Shown in pieces: positions 6,936-13,863 of a stretch of 19,882 nucleotides of DNA. Location: NCBI GenBank assembly GCA_947175005.1, contig CAMWLD010000006.1, positions 1 to 19,882 of the forward strand. Direction: 5' to 3'. The notes under the pieces are model-generated. The model saw only the letters and a list, made by a program, of their open reading frames with translations, made no database searches and had not been told where the DNA came from. The position numbers and the translations under genes were made by a program. Within the stretch, counting starts at the first letter, position 1, and each line of letters starts with the position of its first letter. This stretch comes from an uncultured Ruminococcus sp. GTDB taxonomy: Bacteria; Bacillota; Clostridia; Oscillospirales; Ruminococcaceae.

Positions 6936-8192
6936 CTGATTCAATCTAAAATGCACCGGGATTCCGTTTCTGTACTCCGTCTGCACCTCTCCTTGAATAA
7001 GGGGCAGAAAATAGCTCATAGCGTCCATGGTAACGTCGCAAAGGTCACGGGTTATCCATTTTTCGGGAAAGAATTTCTCCGAATTTGCTGCCAGCTCCAC
7101 ATCAAAGGGTATGATCTCCACCCGATAAGGCTCGCTGCTTATGCGGCGGAAACCCATCATCTTACCGCTTTCTCCGCCAAGTGCACAGTGCACTGCCGCT
7201 GCGCCTATCTTTTCCGCTTCCTCAATATCCGTTAAAGAGGCAATATGCGCCCCGCACCGCTGCATGACGTTAAGCTCCACCGAACGCACCTTACAGCCGA
7301 ACTTGTCGCGGCAAATTTTCTCCAGATATTTTGCCACTCCCGAATTATCCGTATGCCCGAAAGCGTCCGCCCCAAGCTTCACATAATCCCTGTCACGGGG
7401 GACTATCCCCTCGGAAACCGCTATAATGACTGCTCGATAGCGTTTCATCATACGGGAAACGTCCTCTAAAAATTTTTCCGTATCAAACCCCTCGGGACAG
7501 CTTTCGGGAAGATAAATAAGGTGAGGCGCAGGCTCGCCGTTCGCCCGCAGCACGCTTGTGGAGGCGGTCAGCCACCCTGCATTCCTGCCCATGATCTCCA
7601 CAATGGTAATGGACTGAATGCTGTAAACACGGCTGTCGCGGATAATTTCCTGCAAGGTCGTGGCAACATATTTTGCCGCCGAGCCGAAGCCGGGCGTATG
7701 GTCGGTGCAGGGCAGGTCGTTGTCAATGGTTTTCGGCACGCCGATCACCTTGATATCCTTGCCCACCGCCTTGATATAGCGGTTCAGCTTCATAACCGTA
7801 TCCATGGAATCGTTGCCGCCTATGTAAAAGAACGCACCTATCCCGTATTCCTCAAAGGTGTTTATGATATTCATATATTCCGACTCGGTCACGCTGTCGG
7901 CAGGGTCGTACTCCGCCAACTTGTATCGGCAGGAGCCGAGCACCGTGGAGGGCGTTTTTTTCAGCAGCTCAATATCCGACTCCGATGTGAGAATGCTGTC
8001 CAGCGGCACAAGGTTGCCGCCGATAACTCCCTCGATGCCGTTCACAGCGCCGTATATCCGCTCAATATCGGGATTGTCCCTTGCCGCTCTGAACACTCCC
8101 GCCAGTGAGGAGTTGATCGCCGCAGTAGGCCCGCCCGACTGGGCAACCGCTATGTTCATTCGTTTGCTCATATTTTCGGATAATGTTGACAT
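6933..8192 (-). CDS. pfp: Phosphofructokinase, pyrophosphate-dependent type
   Basis: Phosphorylates fructose-6-phosphate to the 1,6-bisphosphate in glycolysis; cytoplasmic. The 419-residue protein shows the PFK fold: SGGPTAAINSSL (19-30), GGNDSMDT (125-132), PKTIDND (153-159), PGFGSA (167-172) and MGRNAGW (201-207). Asp157 is the expected catalytic base. Two positions indicate pyrophosphate rather than ATP as donor: Asp128 where ATP enzymes have Gly, and Lys154 where they have Gly before TIDND. The first motif is GGND rather than the more usual GGDD, a mild variation. The start at 8192 has a well-spaced SD (AAGGCGG). It is monocistronic, with a heptamer array on each side. Its leader holds a promoter-like palindrome and a cre-like site. 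Donor specificity is inferred from residues, not measured. Confidence 0.9.
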   Translation of the reverse strand: MSTLSENMSKRMNIAVAQSGGPTAAINSSLAGVFRAARDNPDIERIYGAVNGIEGVIGGNLVPLDSILTSESDIELLKKTPSTVLGSCRYKLAEYDPADSVTESEYMNIINTFEEYGIGAFFYIGGNDSMDTVMKLNRYIKAVGKDIKVIGVPKTIDNDLPCTDHTPGFGSAAKYVATTLQEIIRDSRVYSIQSITIVEIMGRNAGWLTASTSVLRANGEPAPHLIYLPESCPEGFDTEKFLEDVSRMMKRYRAVIIAVSEGIVPRDRDYVKLGADAFGHTDNSGVAKYLEKICRDKFGCKVRSVELNVMQRCGAHIASLTDIEEAEKIGAAAVHCALGGESGKMMGFRRISSEPYRVEIIPFDVELAANSEKFFPEKWITRDLCDVTMDAMSYFLPLIQGEVQTEYRNGIPVHFRLNQ

Positions 8193-8206
8193 TATAATAC
8201 CGCCTT

Positions 8207-8240
8207 TTAGAGATTAGATGTTAGAGGCAAGAGGTTAGAT
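8207..8240 (+). repeat. Heptamer array, copy 3 (phosphofructokinase leader)
   Basis: Units GAGATTA, GATGTTA, GAGGCAA and GAGGTTA at 8210-8237, then GATATTT. The unit order parallels copy 1, and the right end resembles copy 4. Here the purine-rich strand is opposite to the gene, and the array overlaps the region just upstream of its SD. Confidence 0.8.
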
Positions 8241-8293
8241 ATTTAAAGGCTTCCAATTGCACAGTGCCTTACAAAGTTCTGCCTCATGTAATA

Positions 8294-8302
8294 ATTTTAC
8301 CA
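8294..8302 (-). promoter_or_regulatory. Second candidate promoter (extended -10) for pfp
   Basis: On the minus strand TGG precedes TAAAAT, an extended -10 match with no good -35. It would give a leader of about 95 bases that includes the heptamer array. Confidence 0.4.
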
Positions 8303-8379
8303 TATTTTTTATCTGTTTTTCTATCCGCAGACTGTACGATATTTTAAAAGAAATCCCGTCAATCTTTAGCGGAAATAAC

Positions 8380-8393
8380 CGCAAACGTTTACA
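8380..8393 (-). promoter_or_regulatory. cre-like site near pfp promoter
   Basis: On the minus strand TGTAAACGTTTGCG matches the CcpA/cre pattern TGNAANCGNTNNCA at all fixed positions except the last. The core AAACGTTT is a perfect palindrome. It lies just downstream of the -10 at 8406-8411, a position where CcpA or another LacI-family repressor would block transcription. Confidence 0.4.
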
Positions 8394-8405
8394 GCCGAAA
8401 AAGAC

Positions 8406-8434
8406 CATATACATTCACTGCACCGTGCAGTCAA
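8406..8434 (-). promoter_or_regulatory. Candidate pfp promoter containing a 15-bp palindrome
   Basis: On the minus strand TTGACT (8429-8434) and TATATG (8406-8411) are 17 bases apart. The perfect palindrome ACTGCAC-C-GTGCAGT (8417-8431, plus strand) overlaps the -35 and fills most of the spacer, as a repressor operator would. The predicted leader of about 205 bases carries no other recognisable element except the cre-like site, the second promoter candidate and heptamer copy 3. Confidence 0.45.
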
Positions 8435-8451
8435 TTCATTATTAATTAATT

Positions 8452-8485
8452 TTGGCGGCTTCCGAACAAACGGAAATGCCGCCAA
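8452..8485 (-). terminator. Terminator of the chemoreceptor gene
   Basis: A 13-bp stem with one bulged base (8452-8464 with 8471-8485) lies six bases after the stop and is followed, on the minus strand, by an AT-rich stretch (AATTAATT). That stretch belongs to the AT heptamer family. Confidence 0.85.
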
Positions 8486-8490
8486 TAATT

Positions 8491-10293
8491 TTAATATTTG
8501 CTTTTCACATTCTCAAAGTCGTCATCATCAAGAACGATCTTCGCAGGTTTGGGACGTGCCGTGACCGCAGGAGCTGTGGCAGACACTGCCGTAGACGTTG
8601 CGAACGGCGTTGCGGCAGACACCGGCGCAGATTCGGTGATCTCATTGGTGAAATCAATGGGAGAAAATCCGCTGTCCGCTGCTGTGTCCAGACCAAGCGC
8701 CTTTTTGAGGCTGTCCGAATTGCTGCTGTTACCCGAGAATATCGAGGAATCCTTAGCCATATCGTTGAAATCGTCCGAGAAAGAAGTTGACGGAGAGAAA
8801 TCATTATCGAGATCTATGTAAGGTTTTTCCGACGGCTCTTCATAGCCGCTGTAGGAATAATCGTCATCATATCCGCCGCCTCCGAAGCTGTCATCGGAGC
8901 TGCTGTAGCTATCGTCATAGCTGCTTACATAATCATCATTGCTGTAGCTGTCATAACTGCCGTAGCTGTCGTTGTCACCGGATGAATAGCTGTCGGAATA
9001 ACCGCCCCCGCTACTGTAGCTGTTATCATAGCTTCCGTAGGAAGAACTGTCATAGCTTTCGCCATCAAAACGGAAATGAGAAAGCAGCTTTGAGAGGATT
9101 CCCGACTGCCCCGACAGATCCTTTGAAGCCGCCGCCGACTGCTCTGCCGTCTGCGTGTTGCTCTTTACCACCGAGGATATCTTCGCAACCCCGTCCGTAA
9201 CTCGCTTTATCTCCTGCGCCTGATACTCCGAGGTCTCGCTTATGCGGGCGACCCCCTCCACGATCTGAGCGGAATCCGTCACGATCTCCTCCAATATTTT
9301 AGCCGTTTCCTTGGCAATTTCCGAACCCTTTCCTACATTTGCAACGGAATTTTCAATAAGGGATGTTGTCTGACTGGCTGCCTCTGCGCTCTTGACCGCA
9401 AGATTACGAACCTCGTCAGCCACTACAGCAAAGCCCTTGCCCGCCGCTCCCGCTCTTGCCGCCTCAACGGCTGCATTAAGCGCAAGAATATTTGTCTGAA
9501 AGGCTATATCGTCAATAACTTTAATAATTTTTGAGATCTCCTCGGATGATTTGTTTATATCGTTCATAGCGGAAAGCATAGCTTCCATTTTGGTGCTGCA
9601 CTCCGCTACTCTTGCACCCGTTATCTCGACTATCTCCGAGGTGCTCTTTGCAGACTCCGCCGTGCCGGTGACCTTGTCGGAAATATCGGCGATCTGCGCT
9701 GTAAGCTCTTCAATAGAAACCGCCTGCTCCGACGCCCCCTGAGAAAGAGTAACCGCTCCGCTTGCCACCTGCTCCGTACCGCTGGTGACCTGGCTCGAAG
9801 CCTGCGCTATATCCTTAAAGGTGCTGCCCAGAGCGTTTGCCACAGCATTATATTGCTTTGCGATCTTTCCGAAATCACCGTTCCAGTCGGACGGCAGCTT
9901 GTGATTAAGGTTTCCGTCCGCCAGCTGCCCGAGACCACGACCCAACTCATTTACAATACTGTCCATTTGAGCGCTGTACTCGTCAATAGCAATTATCAGG
10001 CCGTCAAGCTCGGTGCTGTCGGAGATTTTTTTATGCTCAATATGCATATTGCCGTTCTGTAACGCTTTGAGCCGCTCCCTTGCAGTATCAAGCCTTGCGC
10101 TGACAGTGCTTCCGAGGTATACCGATACCGCCGCAAACACAACCACTGTTACCACGCCTGCGATCACGACCGGCGCAGCGCTTTCCGCTCTGCTGCACAG
10201 CCCCATAATAACTGCGCATATCACTGCAGTGACGGTAAAAGCGGCTGTCATGATACCTGTGACAGTCTGAAAAAAGCCACGATTGTTGTTCAT
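8491..10293 (-). CDS. Methyl-accepting chemotaxis protein without external sensor, Ser/Tyr/Asp-rich tail
   Basis: A 600-residue chemoreceptor that would signal to CheA/CheW. Two membrane helices (about 12-32 and 41-60) are separated by only about eight residues, so there is no periplasmic or extracellular ligand domain. Residues 61-160 form a HAMP-like linker region and 160-405 the coiled-coil signalling domain, with the conserved hairpin tip ([20 protein letters not shown], 260-279, then [15 protein letters not shown]). Residues 411-485 are a low-complexity stretch made almost only of Ser, Tyr, Gly, Asp and Asn, followed by an acidic and Ala/Thr/Pro-rich end (KSKY). No CheR-binding pentapeptide is evident at the C-terminus. 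The start has a purine-rich SD (AAGGAAAG). It is monocistronic, with its own promoter and terminator. Signal sensed: unknown, probably cytoplasmic or membrane-related. Confidence 0.92.
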   Translation of the reverse strand: MNNNRGFFQTVTGIMTAAFTVTAVICAVIMGLCSRAESAAPVVIAGVVTVVVFAAVSVYLGSTVSARLDTARERLKALQNGNMHIEHKKISDSTELDGLIIAIDEYSAQMDSIVNELGRGLGQLADGNLNHKLPSDWNGDFGKIAKQYNAVANALGSTFKDIAQASSQVTSGTEQVASGAVTLSQGASEQAVSIEELTAQIADISDKVTGTAESAKSTSEIVEITGARVAECSTKMEAMLSAMNDINKSSEEISKIIKVIDDIAFQTNILALNAAVEAARAGAAGKGFAVVADEVRNLAVKSAEAASQTTSLIENSVANVGKGSEIAKETAKILEEIVTDSAQIVEGVARISETSEYQAQEIKRVTDGVAKISSVVKSNTQTAEQSAAASKDLSGQSGILSKLLSHFRFDGESYDSSSYGSYDNSYSSGGGYSDSYSSGDNDSYGSYDSYSNDDYVSSYDDSYSSSDDSFGGGGYDDDYSYSGYEEPSEKPYIDLDNDFSPSTSFSDDFNDMAKDSSIFSGNSSNSDSLKKALGLDTAADSGFSPIDFTNEITESAPVSAATPFATSTAVSATAPAVTARPKPAKIVLDDDDFENVKSKY

Positions 10294-10500
10294 AATGAAT
10301 CTTTCCTTTCTCCTTTTTTTCTACATAATAACAAAATAACAGCACGGCGGAGTTTTCTTTATCGGGCAAGCCCAAATCTCCTGCCTTTGTGTCTGAAAAT
10401 ATTTACTGTAACAATCAAATGGGGCAAATCCCCCGAAATATAGGGATTTTCGGGACATTCCAAGCCCTAAGATCTGCATAAAAACATTATAACCCTTAAT

Positions 10501-10529
10501 ATTATACCACAACAGGCAAAAAAAAGCAA
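10501..10529 (-). promoter_or_regulatory. Chemoreceptor promoter
   Basis: On the minus strand TTGCTT (10524-10529) and TATAAT (10501-10506) are 17 bases apart, and TGG directly precedes the -10, making it an extended promoter. The leader is about 200 bases and contains small stems (CCCGAAA/TTTCGGG and GGGC/GCCC). I see no conserved c-di-GMP riboswitch core in it. Confidence 0.72.
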
Positions 10530-10610
10530 GAGTATTTTCACATTATCCGACATTTTTTCATATAATTTTACGGACAATTTTTTGTTGATTTTGCACAAGT
10601 TGCACAGTGC

Positions 10611-10632
10611 CGCTGCGATGCAGCGTCGCAGC
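10611..10632. other. Two mutually exclusive small hairpins
   Basis: GCTGCGA (612-618 of this kilobase) can pair with TCGCAGC (626-632), or CGCTGC (611-616) with GCAGCG (620-625). The flanking word TTGCACAGTGCC (10600-10611) also occurs at 8257-8268. Apart from the chemoreceptor promoter, no gene is seen in 10530-10735. Confidence 0.4.
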
Positions 10633-10735
10633 CAATCGCTGTGTCAGACGGAGGCGTTATGTATTTTGCCGCACGGTAACGCAAAAATGTGTATGCTCAC
10701 AAATCGTAATTTAACGTAAATATCCCCGAAATATC

Positions 10736-10772
10736 AAAAAGCAAGCCGCAGAAAAACCTTGGCTTGCTTTTT
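10736..10772 (-). terminator. Terminator of the cwlJ-gerQ pair
   Basis: A perfect 12-bp stem (10736-10747 with 10761-10772), with an A-run on one side and a T-run on the other, works in either direction. GCAAACGC (10773-10780) and GCGTTTGC (10810-10817) form a further inverted repeat between it and the stop codon. Confidence 0.88.
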
Positions 10773-10822
10773 GCAAACGCTTTGCAAATGCTTTGCGTTG
10801 TGAAAATTTGCGTTTGCGAGGC

Positions 10823-11314
10823 TCACTCCCCCGCATTGTAAATGCTGTTGAAGTTCCTGCCCGGCCGCTGCCCGGGGAAATAGAAGTAAACGAATTTTAT
10901 GGAGAAAATGTCGCATACAATGAAGTTGTTGATCTCATCGTCGTAAAGGGTTATGTAGCTTGTGCCCACATGGTAAAGCACTCCCTGCTTGCGCATGAGC
11001 CGCTCCGTGCCGATAAGGAATTCCACCAGCACATATTCCCCGATGTTGTGGGAAAGAACCATTTGCATGGACCCCTGCATTTCGGGGGTGTCGAAATTCT
11101 GCTGAGGTATCTTTGTCATGTTGAAGGAGGGAGGGTTGTTGGGAGACTGCACGGTCACCGTTTCGGGAGGATTCTGATTATACCCCTGCCCTGCCATATT
11201 CTGCCCATTGCAATTTGAATTCCGATTGTTGTTTTGCATTTGCATTCCCTGATTATTGCTTCGTCCGTTCTGGTTCATAGCCGCACGGCCCATGTAGTCG
11301 CAGCCTGTCATCAT
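10823..11314 (-). CDS. GerQ-like spore coat protein candidate
   Basis: A 163-residue protein in two parts. Residues 1-75 are low complexity, rich in Asn, Gln, Met and Pro. Residues 80-150 form a compact beta-rich domain: MQMVLSHNIGEYVLVEFLIG, then RKQGVLYHVGTSYITLYD and IVCDIFSIKFVYFY. This layout (N/Q-rich head, then a small domain with G-V-L, I-T-L-Y-D and I-K-F-V positions) resembles GerQ, the coat protein that holds the hydrolase CwlJ in place during Bacillus spore germination. The gene lies 38 bp downstream of a CwlJ-like gene, the same order as cwlJ-gerQ, which is the strongest support. An AAAGGAA SD precedes ATG-ATG at the start. The assignment is by pattern and context, not by alignment; a general coat or envelope protein is the alternative. 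Confidence 0.55.
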   Translation of the reverse strand: MMTGCDYMGRAAMNQNGRSNNQGMQMQNNNRNSNCNGQNMAGQGYNQNPPETVTVQSPNNPPSFNMTKIPQQNFDTPEMQGSMQMVLSHNIGEYVLVEFLIGTERLMRKQGVLYHVGTSYITLYDDEINNFIVCDIFSIKFVYFYFPGQRPGRNFNSIYNAGE

Positions 11315-11352
11315 AAAAGATCATTCCTTTCGGTTATTTTTCGGAAATTTTG

Positions 11353-11790
11353 CTATGTGTCCGCATACGCGTCGGTGGGATTGTAGAAACAGTGATCGCC
11401 GATACGTATGACAAACCTGCCCACCCTTGAAGGGAAATACTGGCGGCATTCGGTAGTAAAGGGATTGAAATACCAAAGTGCAAAACCAAGGTTGGTAAGC
11501 CTGTTGCCCGCTATGGCCCAGGAGGCAATGTCGTAGTGCACCTGATCGGGGCGCATATTGTAAATGGTCTGAGTGTTGTACTTGCCCCCCACCGTTTCCC
11601 TTACGCAGTCGAACTGCCCCGGCTGGTAGACAATCGCTCTTATGGTATGTTCAAGCCTGCCGTATTCCCCGTAGGTGATGTGGACGCGGTTCATGACCAC
11701 GCACGCCACCGCTTTCATGCCCGTTTCGCCCTCGCCCCCCGCCTCGCACTGGACTATTCGGGCAAGTATGTCAATGTCGGAATAAGCCAT
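11353..11790 (-). CDS. cwlJ: Cell wall hydrolase, SleB/CwlJ type
   Basis: A 145-residue Hydrolase_2 domain protein that would cleave cortex or cell-wall peptidoglycan. Glu16 in CEAGGEGETGMKAVACVVMN is the expected catalytic glutamate. Further family blocks are GQFDCV (58-63), ALWYFNP (104-110) and IGDHCFY (130-136). There is no signal peptide and no extra binding domain. This compact form and length match CwlJ (about 142 residues in Bacillus) rather than the secreted SleB. The SD (GAGGTGAT) is near perfect. The next gene downstream resembles gerQ, forming a two-gene unit ending at the 10736 terminator. A heptamer array lies just upstream of the SD; I could not find a clear sporulation-type promoter. 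SleL or a vegetative hydrolase are less likely alternatives. Confidence 0.85.
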   Translation of the reverse strand: MAYSDIDILARIVQCEAGGEGETGMKAVACVVMNRVHITYGEYGRLEHTIRAIVYQPGQFDCVRETVGGKYNTQTIYNMRPDQVHYDIASWAIAGNRLTNLGFALWYFNPFTTECRQYFPSRVGRFVIRIGDHCFYNPTDAYADT

Positions 11791-11806
11791 TTTATCACCT
11801 CGCTGC

Positions 11807-11844
11807 TAGAGGCAAGAGATTAAGAGGCAAGAGGCAAGATATTT
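11807..11844 (+). repeat. Heptamer array, copy 4 (cwlJ leader)
   Basis: GAGGCAA at 11809-11815, an eight-base variant GAGATTAA, then two further GAGGCAA units, ending in GATATTT as copy 3 does. It lies 17 bases upstream of the cwlJ start in the same relative position and orientation as copy 3. Confidence 0.8.
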
Positions 11845-12212
11845 TGTGTGCGGGATTTGCTTTTCATTTCGCCAATGCGCCAATCGTCTAATGCATTGTG
11901 CACACGCCTTGCCAATCATCAAAACTCTACAGTGCATTTACAGTCTCACTTTATTTGCATACAGCAACCAAGCAGCATACAAAAAAAGCAAGACGTTAAG
12001 CATTAAGAATTTCAAATTCTTTCAGCCTTTAAACATCTTGCCGTGTTTTGCCTCATTTTTTCCTGCCTCAATTTAATTTTTTCCTCTGCTTTAAATATTA
12101 TGAGGTGATTTTTGTAAATATTCCACTTTTAATGAGTAATTTTTATAAATTATAACGGTCATTCCAACAATCGCCAACAGGAGATGTGTAAATCATGCAT
12201 AGACTTAATGAA
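11845..12212. other. AT-rich intergenic region without a gene
   Basis: About 370 bases between the cwlJ leader and the LRR gene. It should hold the cwlJ promoter, but no clear -35/-10 pair stands out. A tandem ATTGGCG/CATTGGCG is visible on the minus strand near 11870-11885. No convincing terminator follows the LRR gene. Confidence 0.5.
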
Positions 12213-13118
12213 TCACATACATATCCTGCGCCATTCCGGTATAGCTTCGTTGCCTAATACCACATTTTGTTCTCTTTTTAAATCGTCGTCTTTTTGATTA
12301 TAATGTCTGCGATTTTGTAAAATGCTTGCGTACAGCAATTTCAGCAGCGGCTTAATATTTCCGTCCAGCACATTATAATCCGAAACGAAAAATTTCAGAT
12401 CGGGCAGTTCATCAATGAAGTCAAGATTTTCAAGTATACCGTTGTACCCGCATATTGAAAGCGATTCCAGTTTTTTTAGTTTGCTAAGCACAGAAAAGTC
12501 CTTGATATTAGGGCAGTATTCGATCCTCAAAAATTTCAAGGTATCCCTTGACGCCTCCAGACTGCTTATGTCTGCGAGCTTTTTTAACGATTCAAGACAC
12601 ACACATTGCAGCTTCATATTTTCAATTCCCGCCAATGATCGAAGGCGCTTGCCGCCGACTGCCAAGGAATCAAGGTTATTCAAATGCGATAAATAAGACA
12701 GATCTGAATTCACCGTTTCTATTCCCAAGGTTTGCAGCGATTTGGCATAGGGCAGATTCACCACATTATATTCCCATGTAAACAAGGAACGTATATTCGG
12801 AAACTCATTAAGGTCGATCACTCCCTCCGTATCATCTTTGGAGGAAACATAGTTTATATCAAAGCAAAGCGCCTCAAGCTGCTTGTGACGGTAAAGATTT
12901 TCCAAGCCTTCCCGAAAAAATTCACCACAAAGTATTGTAAGCCTTTTAAGATTGGGAAATATCGGAAGATATTTAAAATCACCGATTGAAGCAGCCATTT
13001 CATCGGTACAGATCAGCTTTTGAATTATTTCACTGACATCTTCATCGTCATATATTGTGATATACGGACATTCCGATTTTAAGCCCATAAAATGTGACCT
13101 TTTATACTGTATAGGCAT
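12213..13118 (-). CDS. Cytoplasmic leucine-rich-repeat protein
   Basis: A 301-residue protein built from about nine leucine-rich repeats of 20-25 residues. Successive strands are visible as LKRLTIL, LEALCFD, IRSLFTW, LQTLGIE, LDSLAVG, LQCVCLE, LKFLRIE, LESLSIC and LKFFVSD. There is no signal peptide or membrane anchor, unlike secreted BspA or internalin proteins, and the C-terminus is basic/acidic and ends WRRICM. ATG 13118 is chosen over GTG 13130 because AGGGTGG lies eight bases upstream of the ATG but touches the GTG. It follows an unknown gene after 57 bases and is probably cotranscribed with it. Base composition looks more AT-rich than in the neighbouring metabolic genes. Possible role: protein binding, perhaps an immunity or scaffolding protein; function unknown. 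Confidence 0.7.
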   Translation of the reverse strand: MPIQYKRSHFMGLKSECPYITIYDDEDVSEIIQKLICTDEMAASIGDFKYLPIFPNLKRLTILCGEFFREGLENLYRHKQLEALCFDINYVSSKDDTEGVIDLNEFPNIRSLFTWEYNVVNLPYAKSLQTLGIETVNSDLSYLSHLNNLDSLAVGGKRLRSLAGIENMKLQCVCLESLKKLADISSLEASRDTLKFLRIEYCPNIKDFSVLSKLKKLESLSICGYNGILENLDFIDELPDLKFFVSDYNVLDGNIKPLLKLLYASILQNRRHYNQKDDDLKREQNVVLGNEAIPEWRRICM

Positions 13119-13175
13119 TATTGAAACCACCCTGCAAATATTGTCGCCGTCAGAACAGAATTGCCTGTCATTGCG

Positions 13176-13748
13176 CTATTTTAATATCTTCTCATCATTT
13201 GTGCCGTAAGAAATGCAAATAAAAAATCTGTCGCTGTCAGATGTAAAAAAATCTATGCCGAGATCATATGTTTTTTCACCGATCATATTTTCGGCCTCGT
13301 ATTCAAAGAGAACTCTCATTTTTGAACCGTTTATTACACCGCCTTTTATTTTTGGTTGTTGTTCACTGTCTTTTATTCTGCGGGAAATCTCCGTGCACAG
13401 GCTTTCATCAATTCTACAGCAAAGCTCCGTAAAAAGGCTGTCATTAACAGAAAAAGAAACCTCCAGATTTTTTATAATGTCATCTTTATAGTGAAATTCA
13501 ACCTTTTCAATGTTACCCCCCTTTATATCCACGTACTTATATCCAACGGGACTTCCGTTAAAATAACATAAGCTTTTTTGGTCATAACACGGAATAGTGA
13601 TTATCATCTTTGAAATACAATTCTCGACGATAAAATCTGCATCATCAAGTTCAATACAGTCACCGTCATAATATTCATTCAGCGGGTATGTTCTTTCGGA
13701 AAAAAGTTTATCCCCGGAAAAAGTTTCGATCAACGCAAATTCATTCAT
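13176..13748 (-). CDS. Unknown beta-rich cytoplasmic protein
   Basis: A 190-residue protein I do not recognise. It has no signal peptide, no membrane helix and no known catalytic motif. It is acidic, with alternating hydrophobic strands (for example FIVENCISKMIITI, VEFHYKDDIIKNLEVSF and MRVLFEYEAEN), suggesting an all-beta or beta-sandwich fold. ATG 13748 is preferred over ATG 13772 because AGGAGA lies about ten bases upstream. It is AT-rich like the LRR gene downstream and shares its strand and likely transcript. Such pairs of small unfamiliar cytoplasmic proteins occur among orphan immunity genes, but nothing here proves it. Confidence 0.6.
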   Translation of the reverse strand: MNEFALIETFSGDKLFSERTYPLNEYYDGDCIELDDADFIVENCISKMIITIPCYDQKSLCYFNGSPVGYKYVDIKGGNIEKVEFHYKDDIIKNLEVSFSVNDSLFTELCCRIDESLCTEISRRIKDSEQQPKIKGGVINGSKMRVLFEYEAENMIGEKTYDLGIDFFTSDSDRFFICISYGTNDEKILK

Positions 13749-13764
13749 TTCAAAATATCTCCTG

Positions 13765-13863
13765 TCACACATTTAACGTATGTCCCATATTCTTGATCCT
13801 GTTTTCGGGCACATTTGCCATAAGTTGGCAGCCATAAAACTTCCCCATGCAAGCTCCGATCAT
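13765..13863 (-). other. Possible 32-residue ORF overlapping the aldo/keto reductase stop
   Basis: The aldo/keto reductase stop overlaps an ATG in an ATGA arrangement that would allow translational coupling. The reading frame runs 32 codons (MIGACMGKFYGCQLM and on) to a TGA just before the next gene's SD. It has no SD of its own. It may be a coupled leader peptide, the remnant of a longer gene, or chance. Confidence 0.25.

Noticed and set aside
8452..9200. Arg/Cys/His-rich plus-strand frames opposite the chemoreceptor tail
   Set aside because: They arise from the antisense of Ser/Tyr/Asp codon runs, not from a real gene.
10294..10500. Possible riboswitch or 63-codon leader ORF in the chemoreceptor leader
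   Set aside because: Small stems are present, but no conserved c-di-GMP or other aptamer core is visible, and the ORF has no credible composition.
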